Positions 44,636 to 53,162 are shown, counted from the first letter of the stretch. The stretch: DNA of 64,000 bases from Micromonospora sp. C31 (GCF_018070575.1 NZ_JAGPXN010000012.1:1-64000); one strand, 5' to 3'. Translations and numbers: made by a program. Notes: generated by a model from the letters alone, not told the origin.

Positions 44636-45900
44636 GCGGGGGAGTCGCTTCCGGTGCCGGGGAAACGCGCGGCCAGGGCGGCGCAGGCCCGTTCGATCGA
44701 GGCGACCAGCCGCTTCTCCTCGTCGGAGGTCATCGTGGCGGGCGGGGTCAGCCGCAGCACCGGATGTGCGTTCATCGAGTGGTTGACGACCACGTCGTTG
44801 TCGAGCAGGTCCATCAGGAACTCCGCGGCGTGCATCGCGGAGCGGAACTCCACTCCGATGAGCAGCCCGGCGCCACGTACGTCGGCCACCAGGTGCCCGA
44901 TCGACCGCACCGCGTCGGTGATCGCCGCGAGTAGCCGCGCGCCCAGTTCGGCCGCCCGCTCCACCAGCTTCTCGTCCCTGATCACCTCGACCGTCGCGCG
45001 GACGGCGGCCATGGCGAGGGGGTTCGCGGAGAACGTGGACGTGTGCAGGTAGGGGTCCTTGTCGAACGGGGCGAACGCCTCCTCGGTCGCCAGGGTCGCC
45101 GCGACGGGCACCAGCCCGCCGCTGAGCGCCTTGCCGACCAGCAGGACGTCGGGCCGTACGCCTTCGCGGTCCGCCGCCCACCAGGTCCCGAGCCGTCCCA
45201 GCCCGGTCATCACCTCGTCCAGGACGAGCATCGCCCCCCGGTCGCGGCACAGCGTCTCGACCGCCTTGAGATAGCCGGGCTCCGGGATGATCACCCCACC
45301 CTCGCTCTGCACCGGTTCGACGACCACGCAGACGTCACGGTCGACGACGGCGGCCAGTTCGTCCAGGTCACCGAATCCGACGTGGGTGACCTCGGGCAGC
45401 AGCGGGCGGAACGGATCCTGGTAGAGCGGCCGGGCGGTGAGCGACAGCGCGCCGACCGTCTTGCCGTGGTACCCGCTGTGCATGGAGACCAGCCGGGGCC
45501 GCCCGTTCGCCCGGGCGATCTTGATCGCGGTCTCCACCGCCTCCGCGCCCGAGTTGGAGAAGTGCACCTTGACCAGGCCCGGCGGCGCCACCGAGGTCAA
45601 CGCCTCGGCGGCCCGGGCGGCGGGCTCGTTCAGCAGCACCCGGGTGGACAACGCCTGCCGTTCGAGCTGGTCGCGCACCGCCGCGAGCACGACCGGGTTC
45701 CCGGCGCCGACGAAGAACACGCCGTAGCCGGCGCAGTTCAGCAGCTGGCGGCCGTCGGCGGTGTGCACCACGGCGCCCGTGGCGCCGACCTCCAGGGGTG
45801 TGTGGAGCATGGCGGCGACCCGGCCCAGCCCCTCGCCGAGATGGCGGCGGTAGATGTCGAAGACACTGGAGGACACGGCGGAAGTCTGCCCGAACGGCAC
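44632..45900 (-). CDS. Class III PLP-dependent aminotransferase
   Basis: 422 aa if it starts at the GTG at 45900; an in-frame GTG at 45876 is an alternative, and neither has a strong RBS. Class III features: NSGAEAVETAIKIAR near residue 110, HSGYHGKTVGALS, LVLDEVMTGLGR near 210, and the PLP-binding Lys in VGKALSGG near 240. The fold is that of omega-amino-acid/acetylornithine-type transaminases, which commonly act on terminal aldehydes. It is translationally coupled to the reductase, so the pair plausibly converts a carrier-bound acyl group to an amine. It is divergent from the crotonase gene. Confidence 0.92.
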   Translation of the reverse strand: MPFGQTSAVSSSVFDIYRRHLGEGLGRVAAMLHTPLEVGATGAVVHTADGRQLLNCAGYGVFFVGAGNPVVLAAVRDQLERQALSTRVLLNEPAARAAEALTSVAPPGLVKVHFSNSGAEAVETAIKIARANGRPRLVSMHSGYHGKTVGALSLTARPLYQDPFRPLLPEVTHVGFGDLDELAAVVDRDVCVVVEPVQSEGGVIIPEPGYLKAVETLCRDRGAMLVLDEVMTGLGRLGTWWAADREGVRPDVLLVGKALSGGLVPVAATLATEEAFAPFDKDPYLHTSTFSANPLAMAAVRATVEVIRDEKLVERAAELGARLLAAITDAVRSIGHLVADVRGAGLLIGVEFRSAMHAAEFLMDLLDNDVVVNHSMNAHPVLRLTPPATMTSDEEKRLVASIERACAALAARFPGTGSDSPA

Positions 45901-45961
45901 CAGCCGGACAATGGTCTACTCAGGACAGGTGACGGTGACCGAACAGCCGACCCGTCGAGCA

Positions 45962-45991
45962 TTGCTGCCGGCGTTGACCTTGCTCTATGGT
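45962..45991 (+). promoter_or_regulatory. Promoter for a leaderless crotonase mRNA
   Basis: TTGCTG (45962-45967), 18 bases, TATGGT (45986-45991). The GTG start follows only 6 bases after the -10 box, so transcription would begin at or next to the start codon, as in many actinobacterial leaderless genes. No ribosome binding site is seen before this GTG. Confidence 0.5.
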
Positions 45992-45997
45992 GCCCGC

Positions 45998-46831
45998 GTG
46001 GACCCGTACAGCGAGATCATCTACTCCGTTTCGGACCGGATCGCCACGGTCTCGCTCAACCGTCCCGAGGAGCGCAACGGCTACACCCTGCGGATGGCCG
46101 ACGAACTCGCGCACGCGTTCGACCGTGCCGACCGCGACGACGACGTCCGGGTCGTCGTCCTCACCGGGACGGGCGAGCACTTCTGCGCCGGGCTGGACAT
46201 GTCCGTGACGGAGTTCGACACCCCCGACGACCCCGAGGCCGAGTGGGCGGAGCCGGCGGGGCGGTGCTCGATGCGGATCTTCGCGATGAACAAGCCGGTC
46301 ATCGCCGCCGTCCGGGGCGCGGCCGTCGGCGCGGGCGCCACCATCATCCTGCCGGCCGACTACCGGCTCGCGGCCACCGACGCCCGTTTCGGGTACGTCT
46401 TCAGCCGGCGCGGCATCTACGCGGAGGGGGCGTCCACCTGGTTCCTCCCGCGGCTGGTCGGGATGGGCCGCGCGCTCGACTGGATGGTCAGCGGGCGGGC
46501 GTTCGACGCCGCCGAGGCGCTCTCGGCCGGCCTGGTGCACAGCGTCCACGAGCCGGAGCACCTGCTCGACAAGGCGTACCAGCTCGCCCGGACCATCATC
46601 GCCAGCACCGCGCCGGTGTCCGTGGCGGTGATCCGGCAGATGCTGTACCGGACCGGCGCGCTGGACTCGCCGTACCCGGCGCACCGGCTGGACTCCCGGC
46701 TCTCCGCCGAGGCGCTGAGCAGTGCGGACGCGAGGGAGGGCTTCGACTCCTTCCGGCAGCGACGCGCTCCGGCCTTCCCCGGGCGGGTCAGCAGCGACCT
46801 GCCCGACCACCTCCCGTGGAGGAACGAGTGA
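45998..46831 (+). CDS. Enoyl-CoA hydratase/isomerase (crotonase) family protein
   Basis: 277 aa from GTG; the start was chosen because the conserved region begins directly (SDRIATVSLNRPEERN) and a promoter sits just before it. Crotonase features: oxyanion-hole segment TGTGEHFCAGLDMS near residue 57, IAAVRGAAVGAGATI near 103, and an acidic residue in RRGIYAEGAST near 140. Family members hydrate, isomerise or cleave acyl thioesters. In this cluster it may act on the 2-enoyl chain made by the PKS or dehydrogenase domain. The SRPBCC gene downstream starts 17 nt after its stop. Confidence 0.88.
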   Translation: MDPYSEIIYSVSDRIATVSLNRPEERNGYTLRMADELAHAFDRADRDDDVRVVVLTGTGEHFCAGLDMSVTEFDTPDDPEAEWAEPAGRCSMRIFAMNKPVIAAVRGAAVGAGATIILPADYRLAATDARFGYVFSRRGIYAEGASTWFLPRLVGMGRALDWMVSGRAFDAAEALSAGLVHSVHEPEHLLDKAYQLARTIIASTAPVSVAVIRQMLYRTGALDSPYPAHRLDSRLSAEALSSADAREGFDSFRQRRAPAFPGRVSSDLPDHLPWRNE

Positions 46832-46847
46832 CACCGATGGTTGCGGC

Positions 46848-47330
46848 ATGAGCGCGCGGGCGGCCGGGCACGGTCCGGAGATCGCCGAGCAGGTCACCGT
46901 CGCGGCGCCCGCGGAGGCGGTCTACGCGGCCGTCGCCGACGTGCGGCGGATGGCCCGATGGAGCCCGGAGTGCGTCGGGGTCTGGGTCACCCGGCGCGCC
47001 GGCGGGCAGGCCCGACGGTTCGTCGGCTGGAACCGTCGGGGTCCGTTGCTGTGGTTCACCACCTGCCGGGTCGTCACCGCGACGCCGGGCAGCGAGTTCG
47101 CCTTCGACGTCACCACCTTCGGTCAGCCGGTGGCCCGCTGGGGCTACCGGTTCGCCCGGACCGACGGCGGCACCCTGGTGACCGAGTACTGGCAGGACCG
47201 GCGCAACCGGACGGCCCACGTTCTCGGCCGGATCTTCACCGGCAGGGTGGCGAGCGACCGCCCGACCGCGAACCGTGACGGCATGCGGGAGACCCTGCGC
47301 CGGTTGAAGCGGGAGCTGGAAGCGACCTGA
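46848..47330 (+). CDS. SRPBCC family protein
   Basis: 160 aa from the ATG at 46848; the RBS is weak, so translation may depend on the crotonase upstream. Typical SRPBCC start (EQVTVAAPAEAVYAAVADVRRMARWSPE), a central WFTTCRVVTATPGSEF, and TLVTEYWQDRR towards the end, followed by a basic helix. This is the second ligand-binding protein of the cluster, but it is not closely similar to the one at 43108-43578. It probably ends the cluster, as a hairpin follows and then arabinose operators. Confidence 0.8.
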   Translation: MSARAAGHGPEIAEQVTVAAPAEAVYAAVADVRRMARWSPECVGVWVTRRAGGQARRFVGWNRRGPLLWFTTCRVVTATPGSEFAFDVTTFGQPVARWGYRFARTDGGTLVTEYWQDRRNRTAHVLGRIFTGRVASDRPTANRDGMRETLRRLKRELEAT

Positions 47331-47353
47331 CCCGGAGCGGCCGACCGCGTCGT

Positions 47354-47388
47354 GCCCCCGCCCTGTTCCACCGCCACCCGGCGGGGGC
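47354..47388 (+). terminator. Hairpin terminator at the end of the second cluster
   Basis: GCCCCCGCC (47354-47362) pairs with GGCGGGGGC (47380-47388) across a 17-nt loop, 24 bp after the SRPBCC stop. Confidence 0.6.
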
Positions 47389-47605
47389 GGCCCACCTGGC
47401 GCACGCCTGCACCGGACCGGTGCGGAGGCGGTCGGGGGGAGGGTGCCGGCGGGGCCACGGGTCGACCTGTTCGAGGTGCCGGCCGCCGTCCACGTCGTCG
47501 CGCGCCGCCCGGCCGACGATGTGCCCGGTCACGTCGCTCGTGGTCCGTCCCCGCCCGGCCGTTGCGCCGAGGTGGCTGCCCGGGATGCCGCGACGATGGG
47601 GGGCC

Positions 47606-47621
47606 ATGTTATCGCTGACAT
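47606..47621. promoter_or_regulatory. LacI-type operator, distal copy 1
   Basis: ATGTTATCGCTGACAT, one base different from the GH127 operator. It lies 199 bp upstream of copy 2, measured start to start. Confidence 0.6.
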
Positions 47622-47804
47622 CAGTTCCAGTGGATCTGTATGGAGGCGTCGCCGAAGTCGGTGCTGTGGTCGACGCCGGGCGGCGGTTGTGGTCGGTCGG
47701 AGTAACCACAGTTCAGAGCGGCTGGATGGTGGCGGCGGTGTGGCCGGCGGCGGTGCGCCCCTGAGGTTCCGCCGGCACGTTCCGGCGACCTCCTGCGGCC
47801 CCAG

Positions 47805-47820
47805 ATGTTCTCGCTAACAT
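47805..47820. promoter_or_regulatory. LacI-type operator, distal copy 2
   Basis: ATGTTCTCGCTAACAT, same spacing and ends as the other copies. It lies 195 bp upstream of the copy in the araB promoter, measured start to start. Confidence 0.6.
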
Positions 47821-47986
47821 TCCGAGGTTCGACTCTGCGGTCGCGCTGCCGCGTCGCCGCTTCAGGGGTGCTCCGGGTCGGCGGTCGGGCCCGCCGACCA
47901 CCCGCACGGGGGTGGCTCGCCGCGATCCCGGTGCGGGCGAAGCCTCCGGCCCGGCCTCCGTTACGGAGCTGTTTCCGCTCTACGCC

Positions 47987-48015
47987 TTGACGGCCTTGTA
48001 TGTGAGCGTTAACAC
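47987..48015 (+). promoter_or_regulatory. araB promoter with overlapping operator
   Basis: TTGACG (47987-47992), 17 bases, TAACAC (48010-48015). Operator ATGTGAGCGTTAACAC (48000-48015) covers part of the spacer and the whole -10 box, so a bound repressor would block RNA polymerase. The start codon is 28 bp downstream. Confidence 0.7.
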
Positions 48016-48042
48016 TAGGCCGGTCATCGCGCGGAGGTGGTC

Positions 48043-49728
48043 ATGAGAAGAACCGACGGTACGAGCGAGCGGTACGTGGTGGGGGTCGATTACGGCACCC
48101 TTTCCGGGCGGGCCCTGGTGGTCCGGGTCCGCGACGGCGCGGAGGTCGGGACCGCGATGCGTGAGTACCGCAGCGGCGTGCTCGAGTCGGTGCTCCCCGA
48201 CGGCGGTCCGGCGCTGCCTCCGGACTGGGCGTTGCAGGACCCGGAGGACTACCGGGACGTCCTGCGCCACGCCGTCCCCGCCGCCCTGGCCGACGCCGGC
48301 GTCGACCCGTCGCAGGTGATCGGGATAGGCACCGACTTCACCGCCTGCACGGTCCTGCCGACGCTCGCCGACGGCACCCCGCTGTGCGAGTTGCCGGAGC
48401 TGCGGCACCGTCCGCACGCCTGGGTGAAGCTGTGGAAGCACCACGCCGCGCAGCCGTACGCCGACCGGATCAACGCGCTGGCCCACGCCCGGCGCGAGTC
48501 GTGGGTCGGCCGTTACGGCGGCCGGATCTCGGCGGAGTGGCAGTTCGCCAAGGGGTTGCAGATCCTTGAGGAGGACCCGGAGGTCTACCGGCGCGCCGAG
48601 CGCTTCATCGAGGCGGCCGACTGGATCGTGTGGCAGCTGTGCGGCGACGAGACCCGCAACGTGTGCACCGCCGGCTACAAGGGCATCCGGCAGGACGGCC
48701 GGTACCCCTCGGCGGACTACCTCGGCCAGCTCAACCCGGGATTCGCCGACTTCGTGACCAAGCTGGACGGTCCGCTGCTGCCCCTGGGCGGCCGGGCCGG
48801 CGCCCTCAGCGCCCGGGCCGCCGCCTGGACCGGTCTGCCGGAGGGCGTCGCGGTCGCGGTCGGCAACGTCGACGCGCACGTCACCGCGGCCGCCGCCCAG
48901 GCCCTCGAACCCGGCCGGCTGGTCGCCATCATGGGCACCTCGACCTGCCACGTCGTCAACGGCACCCGCCCTGCGGAGGTGCCCGGCATGTGCGGTGTCG
49001 TCGACGGTGGCATCAGCTCCGGTGCCTGGGGCTACGAGGCCGGGCAGAGTGGAGTGGGCGACATCTTCGCCTGGTTCGTCAGGCATGCCGCACCAGCCGG
49101 AACGGACTCACACGAGCGGCTGACCGAGCTGGCCGCCGCCCAGCCGGTCGGCGCCCACGGCCTGGTGGCGCTGGACTGGTGGAACGGCAACCGGTCGGTG
49201 CTGGTCAACCACGACCTGAGTGGCCTGATCGTCGGCCTGACGCTGGCCACCCGGCCACCGGACATCTACCGGGCGCTGCTGGAGTCCACCGCGTTCGGCA
49301 CTCGGATGATCATCGAGGCGTTCGTGGACGCCGGGGTGCCGGTCACCGATCTGGTCGTCGCCGGTGGCCTCACCTCGAACCGGCTGCTGATGCAGATCTA
49401 CGCCGACGTGACCAACCGGCCGCTGGGCATCATCGGCTCCGCCCAGGGACCGGCGCTCGGATCGGCGATCCACGCGGCCGTCGCCGCCGGCGCGTATCCC
49501 ACCATCCACGAGGCCTCGGCGGCGATGGGCCGGGTGGACGAGGGCGTCTACCAGCCGAACCCGGACAACGTGCGGACGTACGACGCCCTGTACGCCGAAT
49601 ACCGCGCACTGCACGACCACTTCGGCCGGGGTGCCACCGACACCATGCTGCGGCTGCGGGCGATCCGCAACGCGGCGGTGCGGACCACCGCGGCCACGAC
49701 CGACACGATCCTGGAGGTGCTCCGATGA
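48043..49728 (+). CDS. araB: L-ribulokinase
   Basis: 561 aa from the ATG with GGAGG six bases upstream. FGGY-family kinase of the AraB type: N-terminal phosphate loop GVDYGTLSGRALVV, IGTDFTACTVLP, a middle region ISAEWQFAKGLQIL, the catalytic Asp in VGNVDAHV, MGTSTCH, and the C-terminal nucleotide site VVAGGLTSNRLLMQIYADV. It phosphorylates L-ribulose to L-ribulose 5-phosphate in the cytoplasm. It is the first gene of an operon with araD (ATGA overlap), the sugar importer and araA. Confidence 0.96.
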   Translation: MRRTDGTSERYVVGVDYGTLSGRALVVRVRDGAEVGTAMREYRSGVLESVLPDGGPALPPDWALQDPEDYRDVLRHAVPAALADAGVDPSQVIGIGTDFTACTVLPTLADGTPLCELPELRHRPHAWVKLWKHHAAQPYADRINALAHARRESWVGRYGGRISAEWQFAKGLQILEEDPEVYRRAERFIEAADWIVWQLCGDETRNVCTAGYKGIRQDGRYPSADYLGQLNPGFADFVTKLDGPLLPLGGRAGALSARAAAWTGLPEGVAVAVGNVDAHVTAAAAQALEPGRLVAIMGTSTCHVVNGTRPAEVPGMCGVVDGGISSGAWGYEAGQSGVGDIFAWFVRHAAPAGTDSHERLTELAAAQPVGAHGLVALDWWNGNRSVLVNHDLSGLIVGLTLATRPPDIYRALLESTAFGTRMIIEAFVDAGVPVTDLVVAGGLTSNRLLMQIYADVTNRPLGIIGSAQGPALGSAIHAAVAAGAYPTIHEASAAMGRVDEGVYQPNPDNVRTYDALYAEYRALHDHFGRGATDTMLRLRAIRNAAVRTTAATTDTILEVLR

Positions 49729-50405
49729 ACACCGAGGTGGCCCGGCAGGTGAGCGCACTGCGCCAGACGGTGGCGCGGCTGCACGGCGAACTGACCCGGT
49801 ACGCCCTGGTGGCGTGGACGGCCGGCAACGTCTCGGCGCGGGTTTCCGGTCGCGAACTCATGGTGATCAAACCCAGCGGGGTCGACTACGACGACCTGAC
49901 GGCGGACACCATGGTCGTCTGCGACCTGAACGGGACCGTGGTCGACGGCGGCGGCTCACCGTCCAGCGACACCGCCGCCCACGCCTACGTCTACCGGGCG
50001 ATGCCGCAGGTCGGCGGCGTCGTGCACACGCACAGCCGCTACGCCACCGCGTGGGCGGCCCGCGGCGAGGCGATACCGTGCTGGCTGACCGCCCAGGCCG
50101 ACGAGTTCGGCGGGGAGATCCCGGTCGGGCCCTTCGCGCTCATCGGCGGGGACGACATCGGCAAGGGCATCGTCAGCACCCTGGCCGGGCACCGCTCGCC
50201 TGCGGTGCTCATGCGCAACCACGGGGTCTTCTCGATCGGCAAGGACGCCCGCGCGGCGGTTAAGGCCGCGGTGATGTGCGAGGACGTGGCCCGTACCGCG
50301 CACCTGGCCCGCGCGCTCGGGCAGCCGCTGACGATCGCGCAGGCCGACATCGACTCGCTCCACGAGCGGTACCAGAACGTCTACGGCCAACGCCCGACCG
50401 GGTGA
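49725..50405 (+). CDS. araD: L-ribulose-5-phosphate 4-epimerase
   Basis: 226 aa. The ATG overlaps the araB stop (ATGA). Class II aldolase/epimerase fold: GNVSARVSG, IKPSGVDYDDL near residue 46, zinc-binding VVHTHSRYATAWA near 95, and MRNHGVFSIGKDA near 164. It converts L-ribulose 5-phosphate to D-xylulose 5-phosphate, which feeds the pentose phosphate pathway. Length and motifs fit the bacterial AraD family. Confidence 0.95.
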   Translation: MNTEVARQVSALRQTVARLHGELTRYALVAWTAGNVSARVSGRELMVIKPSGVDYDDLTADTMVVCDLNGTVVDGGGSPSSDTAAHAYVYRAMPQVGGVVHTHSRYATAWAARGEAIPCWLTAQADEFGGEIPVGPFALIGGDDIGKGIVSTLAGHRSPAVLMRNHGVFSIGKDARAAVKAAVMCEDVARTAHLARALGQPLTIAQADIDSLHERYQNVYGQRPTG

Positions 50406-50447
50406 CCGGGCGGACCGGAATCTTCCGACCGGCACCCACCCGCCCGG
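50406..50447 (+). terminator. Intra-operon hairpin after araD
   Basis: CCGGGCGG (50406-50413) pairs with CCGCCCGG (50440-50447), with further CCGG pairing inside the loop. It sits just past the araD stop and could give partial termination or mRNA processing before the binding-protein gene. Confidence 0.45.
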
Positions 50448-50539
50448 CAGGGCCCCTGCTCGTACCGACACCACCACCACTGCCGGACCGCACGTTCCGA
50501 CACCGCGGCGGTCCGGTCACCCAACCCTGAGGAGAACCG

Positions 50540-51532
50540 ATGAGAACCAGGAGAACAGCCCGCGTCATCATTGCCGCCTTCGCCGGCGTGCTGCTCGCCG
50601 GCAGCATGGCTGCCTGCGGCAACAGCGACACCGGTGGTGACTCGGGCGGCGACGACAAGCTCGTACTGGGCTTCTCCCAGGTCGGCGCGGAGAGCGGCTG
50701 GCGGACGGCGAACACCACCTCGATCAAGGAGGCCGCCGCCGCGGCGGGGATCGAGCTGAAGTTCGACGACGCGCAACAGAAGCAGGAGAACCAGATCAAG
50801 GCGATCCGGAACTTCATCCAGCAGAAGGTCGACGTGATCGCCTTCTCGCCGGTGGTGGAGTCCGGGTGGGACACGGTTCTCAAGGAGGCGAAGGACGCGG
50901 GAATCCCGGTCATCCTGACCGACCGGGCGGTCGACTCGGCAGACAAGACGCTCTACAAGACGTTCCTCGGCTCGGATTTCGTCAAGGAGGGCCGCCTCGC
51001 CGGCGAGTGGCTGGTGGAGCAGACCAAGGGCGCCAGCGGCCCGGTGAACATCGTCGAGTTGCAGGGAACGACGGGCTCGGCGCCGGCCAACGACCGCAAG
51101 GAGGGCTTCGCCAAGGCGATCGCCGCCAACCCGAACCTGAAGATCGTCGCGTCCCAGTCGGGTGACTTCAAGCGGGCCGACGGCAAGCAGGTCATGGAGC
51201 AGTTCCTCAAGGCCAACCCGGACATCGACGTGCTCTTCGCGCACAACGACGACATGGGCCTCGGCGCACTGGAGGCGATCACCGCCGCCGGCAAGGTGCC
51301 CGGCAAGGACATCACCATCATCACCATCGACGCGGTGAAGGACGGGATGCAGGCACTCGCGGACGGCAAGTTCAACTTCATCGCGGAGTGCAGCCCGCTG
51401 CTCGGCCCGCAGCTGATGGAGCTGGCGAAGAAGGTCGAGGCCGGCGAGGAGGTGCCCGCCCGGATCGAGACCGAGGAGACCACCTTCACCCAGGAGCAGG
51501 CCAAGGCGGCCCTGCCCAGCCGCAAGTACTGA
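50540..51532 (+). CDS. ABC sugar-binding lipoprotein, YtfQ/CUT2 type
   Basis: 330 aa. The ATG follows GAGGAG. It has a lipoprotein signal with lipobox SMAAC (Cys26) and a Gly/Asp-rich tether. The mature part is a type I periplasmic-binding fold, GFSQVGAESGWRTANTTSIK, VDVIAFSPVVESGWD, ILTDRAVD, VLFAHNDDMGLGALEAI, like the galactofuranose-binding YtfQ group. It would capture a sugar, probably arabinose and possibly its furanose form, outside the membrane for the importer encoded by the next three genes. Confidence 0.92.
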   Translation: MRTRRTARVIIAAFAGVLLAGSMAACGNSDTGGDSGGDDKLVLGFSQVGAESGWRTANTTSIKEAAAAAGIELKFDDAQQKQENQIKAIRNFIQQKVDVIAFSPVVESGWDTVLKEAKDAGIPVILTDRAVDSADKTLYKTFLGSDFVKEGRLAGEWLVEQTKGASGPVNIVELQGTTGSAPANDRKEGFAKAIAANPNLKIVASQSGDFKRADGKQVMEQFLKANPDIDVLFAHNDDMGLGALEAITAAGKVPGKDITIITIDAVKDGMQALADGKFNFIAECSPLLGPQLMELAKKVEAGEEVPARIETEETTFTQEQAKAALPSRKY

Positions 51533-51539
51533 CCGACGC

Positions 51540-51569
51540 CGGGGTCGCCGTCCTCGGACGACGACCCCG
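51540..51569 (+). terminator. Intra-operon hairpin after the binding-protein gene
   Basis: CGGGGTCG (51540-51547) pairs with CGACCCCG (51562-51569); after one C/A mismatch the stem continues with CGTCC/GGACG. Stable hairpins in this place often protect the binding-protein mRNA and reduce read-through to the ATPase gene. Confidence 0.55.
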
Positions 51570-51620
51570 ACACGTCGCTCACTCGTCCGTACCGACACCA
51601 TCCAGAAGAGGTCCGATGGG

Positions 51621-53162
51621 ATGACGGGTAGCCGTCCGGTCCTGACCATGACCGGGATCAGCAAGACCTTCCCCGGGGTACGCGCACTGCACGACGTCGA
51701 CTTCCGGCTCTTCGCGGGTGAGGTCCACGCCCTGATGGGTGAGAACGGCGCCGGCAAGTCGACCCTGATCAAAGCTTTGACCGGGGTCTACGAGATCGAC
51801 GAGGGCACGATCACCCTCGACGGTGAGCAGGTCGCCTTCAGCGGCCCGATGCAGGCCGCCGCCCACGGTGTGAGCACCGTCTACCAGGAGGTCAACCTCT
51901 GCCCCAACCTGTCGGTGGCGGAGAACGTCTTCATCGGCCGGGAGCCCCGCCGCCTCGGCGTGATCCGCTGGGGGGAGACGCGCCGGCGGGCCCGGGAGCT
52001 CCTGGCCCGACTGGACCTCGACATCGACGTCACCGCGCTGCTCGGAACGTACTCGCTGGCGGTGCAGCAGATGGTCGCCATCGCCCGGGCGATCGACGTG
52101 CGTGCCCGGGTGCTGATCCTGGACGAGCCGACGTCCAGCCTGGACGCCGACGAGGCCGCGCAGCTCTTCCGGGTCATGCGGCAACTGCGTGACGAGGGCC
52201 TCGGCATCCTGTTCGTGACGCACTTCCTCGACCAGGTCTACGGCATCGCCGACCGCATCACGGTGCTGCGCAACGGCACCCTGGTCGGCGAGTACAGGAC
52301 CGAGGAGTTGCCGCAGTTCAGCCTCGTCGAGAAGATGATCGGCAAGGAACTCGACGTGCTGGAGCGGCTCGACGAGCAGCCGAGGCGGGTCGTGTCGTCC
52401 CGGGCCGACGCCACCGCGCTGGTGGACACGGCGGAGCTCGGACGCAAGGGGGCGGTCGCCCCGTTCACCCTGCGCATCCACGCCGGCGAGGTGGTCGGCC
52501 TGGCCGGCCTGCTCGGCTCCGGCCGGACCGAGGTGGCCCGACTACTGTTCGGCGCCGACCGTGCCGACCACGGCCAGATCCGCGTCGACGGCGGCAAGGC
52601 GCCGCTGCGGAACCCGGTCCAGGCCATCGACCGGGGCATCGGGTTCTGCTCGGAGAACCGTCGCGCGGAGGGCATCGTCCCCGACCTCTCCGTCCGCGAG
52701 AACATGATGCTCGCGATGCAGGCCGCCCGCGGCTGGCTGCGGCCGATTCCCCGCCGCCGGCAGGACGAGCTGGTCGACAGGTACGTGCAGGCGCTCAGCA
52801 TCCGCCCGGCGAATCCCGACCTGCCGGTGCGCAACCTCTCCGGCGGCAACCAGCAGAAGGTGCTCCTGGCCCGTTGGCTCATCACCGAGCCACGCCTGCT
52901 CATCCTCGACGAGCCCACCCGCGGCATCGACGTCGGCGCCAAGGCCGAGATCCAGAAGCTGGTGGTGGAACTCTCCGACGGCGGCATGGCGGTGCTGTTC
53001 ATCTCCGCCGAACTGGAGGAGGTGCTCCGCCTGAGCCACCGGGTCGCCGTGATGCGCGACCGCACGATGGTCGCTCAGCTCACCAACGACGACACCCTCG
53101 ACGCCGACCGCGTCATGCGGACCATCGCGAGTGGCACCCACCGGAAGGAGGTGCAGCGATGA
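51621..53162 (+). CDS. Sugar ABC transporter ATPase, two fused cassettes (CUT2)
   Basis: 513 aa with two ATP-binding halves as in RbsA/AraG/YtfR. First half: Walker A GENGAGKSTLIK, signature SLAVQQM, Walker B LILDEPTSSLD. Second half: degenerate Walker A GLLGSGRTEVARLL, signature LSGGNQQKVLLARW, Walker B LLILDEPTRGID. The degenerate second P-loop is normal for this family. The start is at 51621; an ATG five bases earlier is out of frame and blocked by a stop. The stop overlaps the first permease start (ATGA). Confidence 0.95.
   Translation: MTGSRPVLTMTGISKTFPGVRALHDVDFRLFAGEVHALMGENGAGKSTLIKALTGVYEIDEGTITLDGEQVAFSGPMQAAAHGVSTVYQEVNLCPNLSVAENVFIGREPRRLGVIRWGETRRRARELLARLDLDIDVTALLGTYSLAVQQMVAIARAIDVRARVLILDEPTSSLDADEAAQLFRVMRQLRDEGLGILFVTHFLDQVYGIADRITVLRNGTLVGEYRTEELPQFSLVEKMIGKELDVLERLDEQPRRVVSSRADATALVDTAELGRKGAVAPFTLRIHAGEVVGLAGLLGSGRTEVARLLFGADRADHGQIRVDGGKAPLRNPVQAIDRGIGFCSENRRAEGIVPDLSVRENMMLAMQAARGWLRPIPRRRQDELVDRYVQALSIRPANPDLPVRNLSGGNQQKVLLARWLITEPRLLILDEPTRGIDVGAKAEIQKLVVELSDGGMAVLFISAELEEVLRLSHRVAVMRDRTMVAQLTNDDTLDADRVMRTIASGTHRKEVQR

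Larger units (their letters stand above)
47389..47986. other. Gene-free upstream region of the arabinose operon
   Basis: About 600 bp with no credible gene. It holds two copies of the LacI-type operator (47606-47621 and 47805-47820) well upstream of the araB promoter. No promoter pattern was found next to either copy. Confidence 0.5.

Noticed and set aside
47420..47817. Short plus-strand frames upstream of araB
   Set aside because: They are unlike any family, and two operator copies lie inside them. Treated as non-coding control region.
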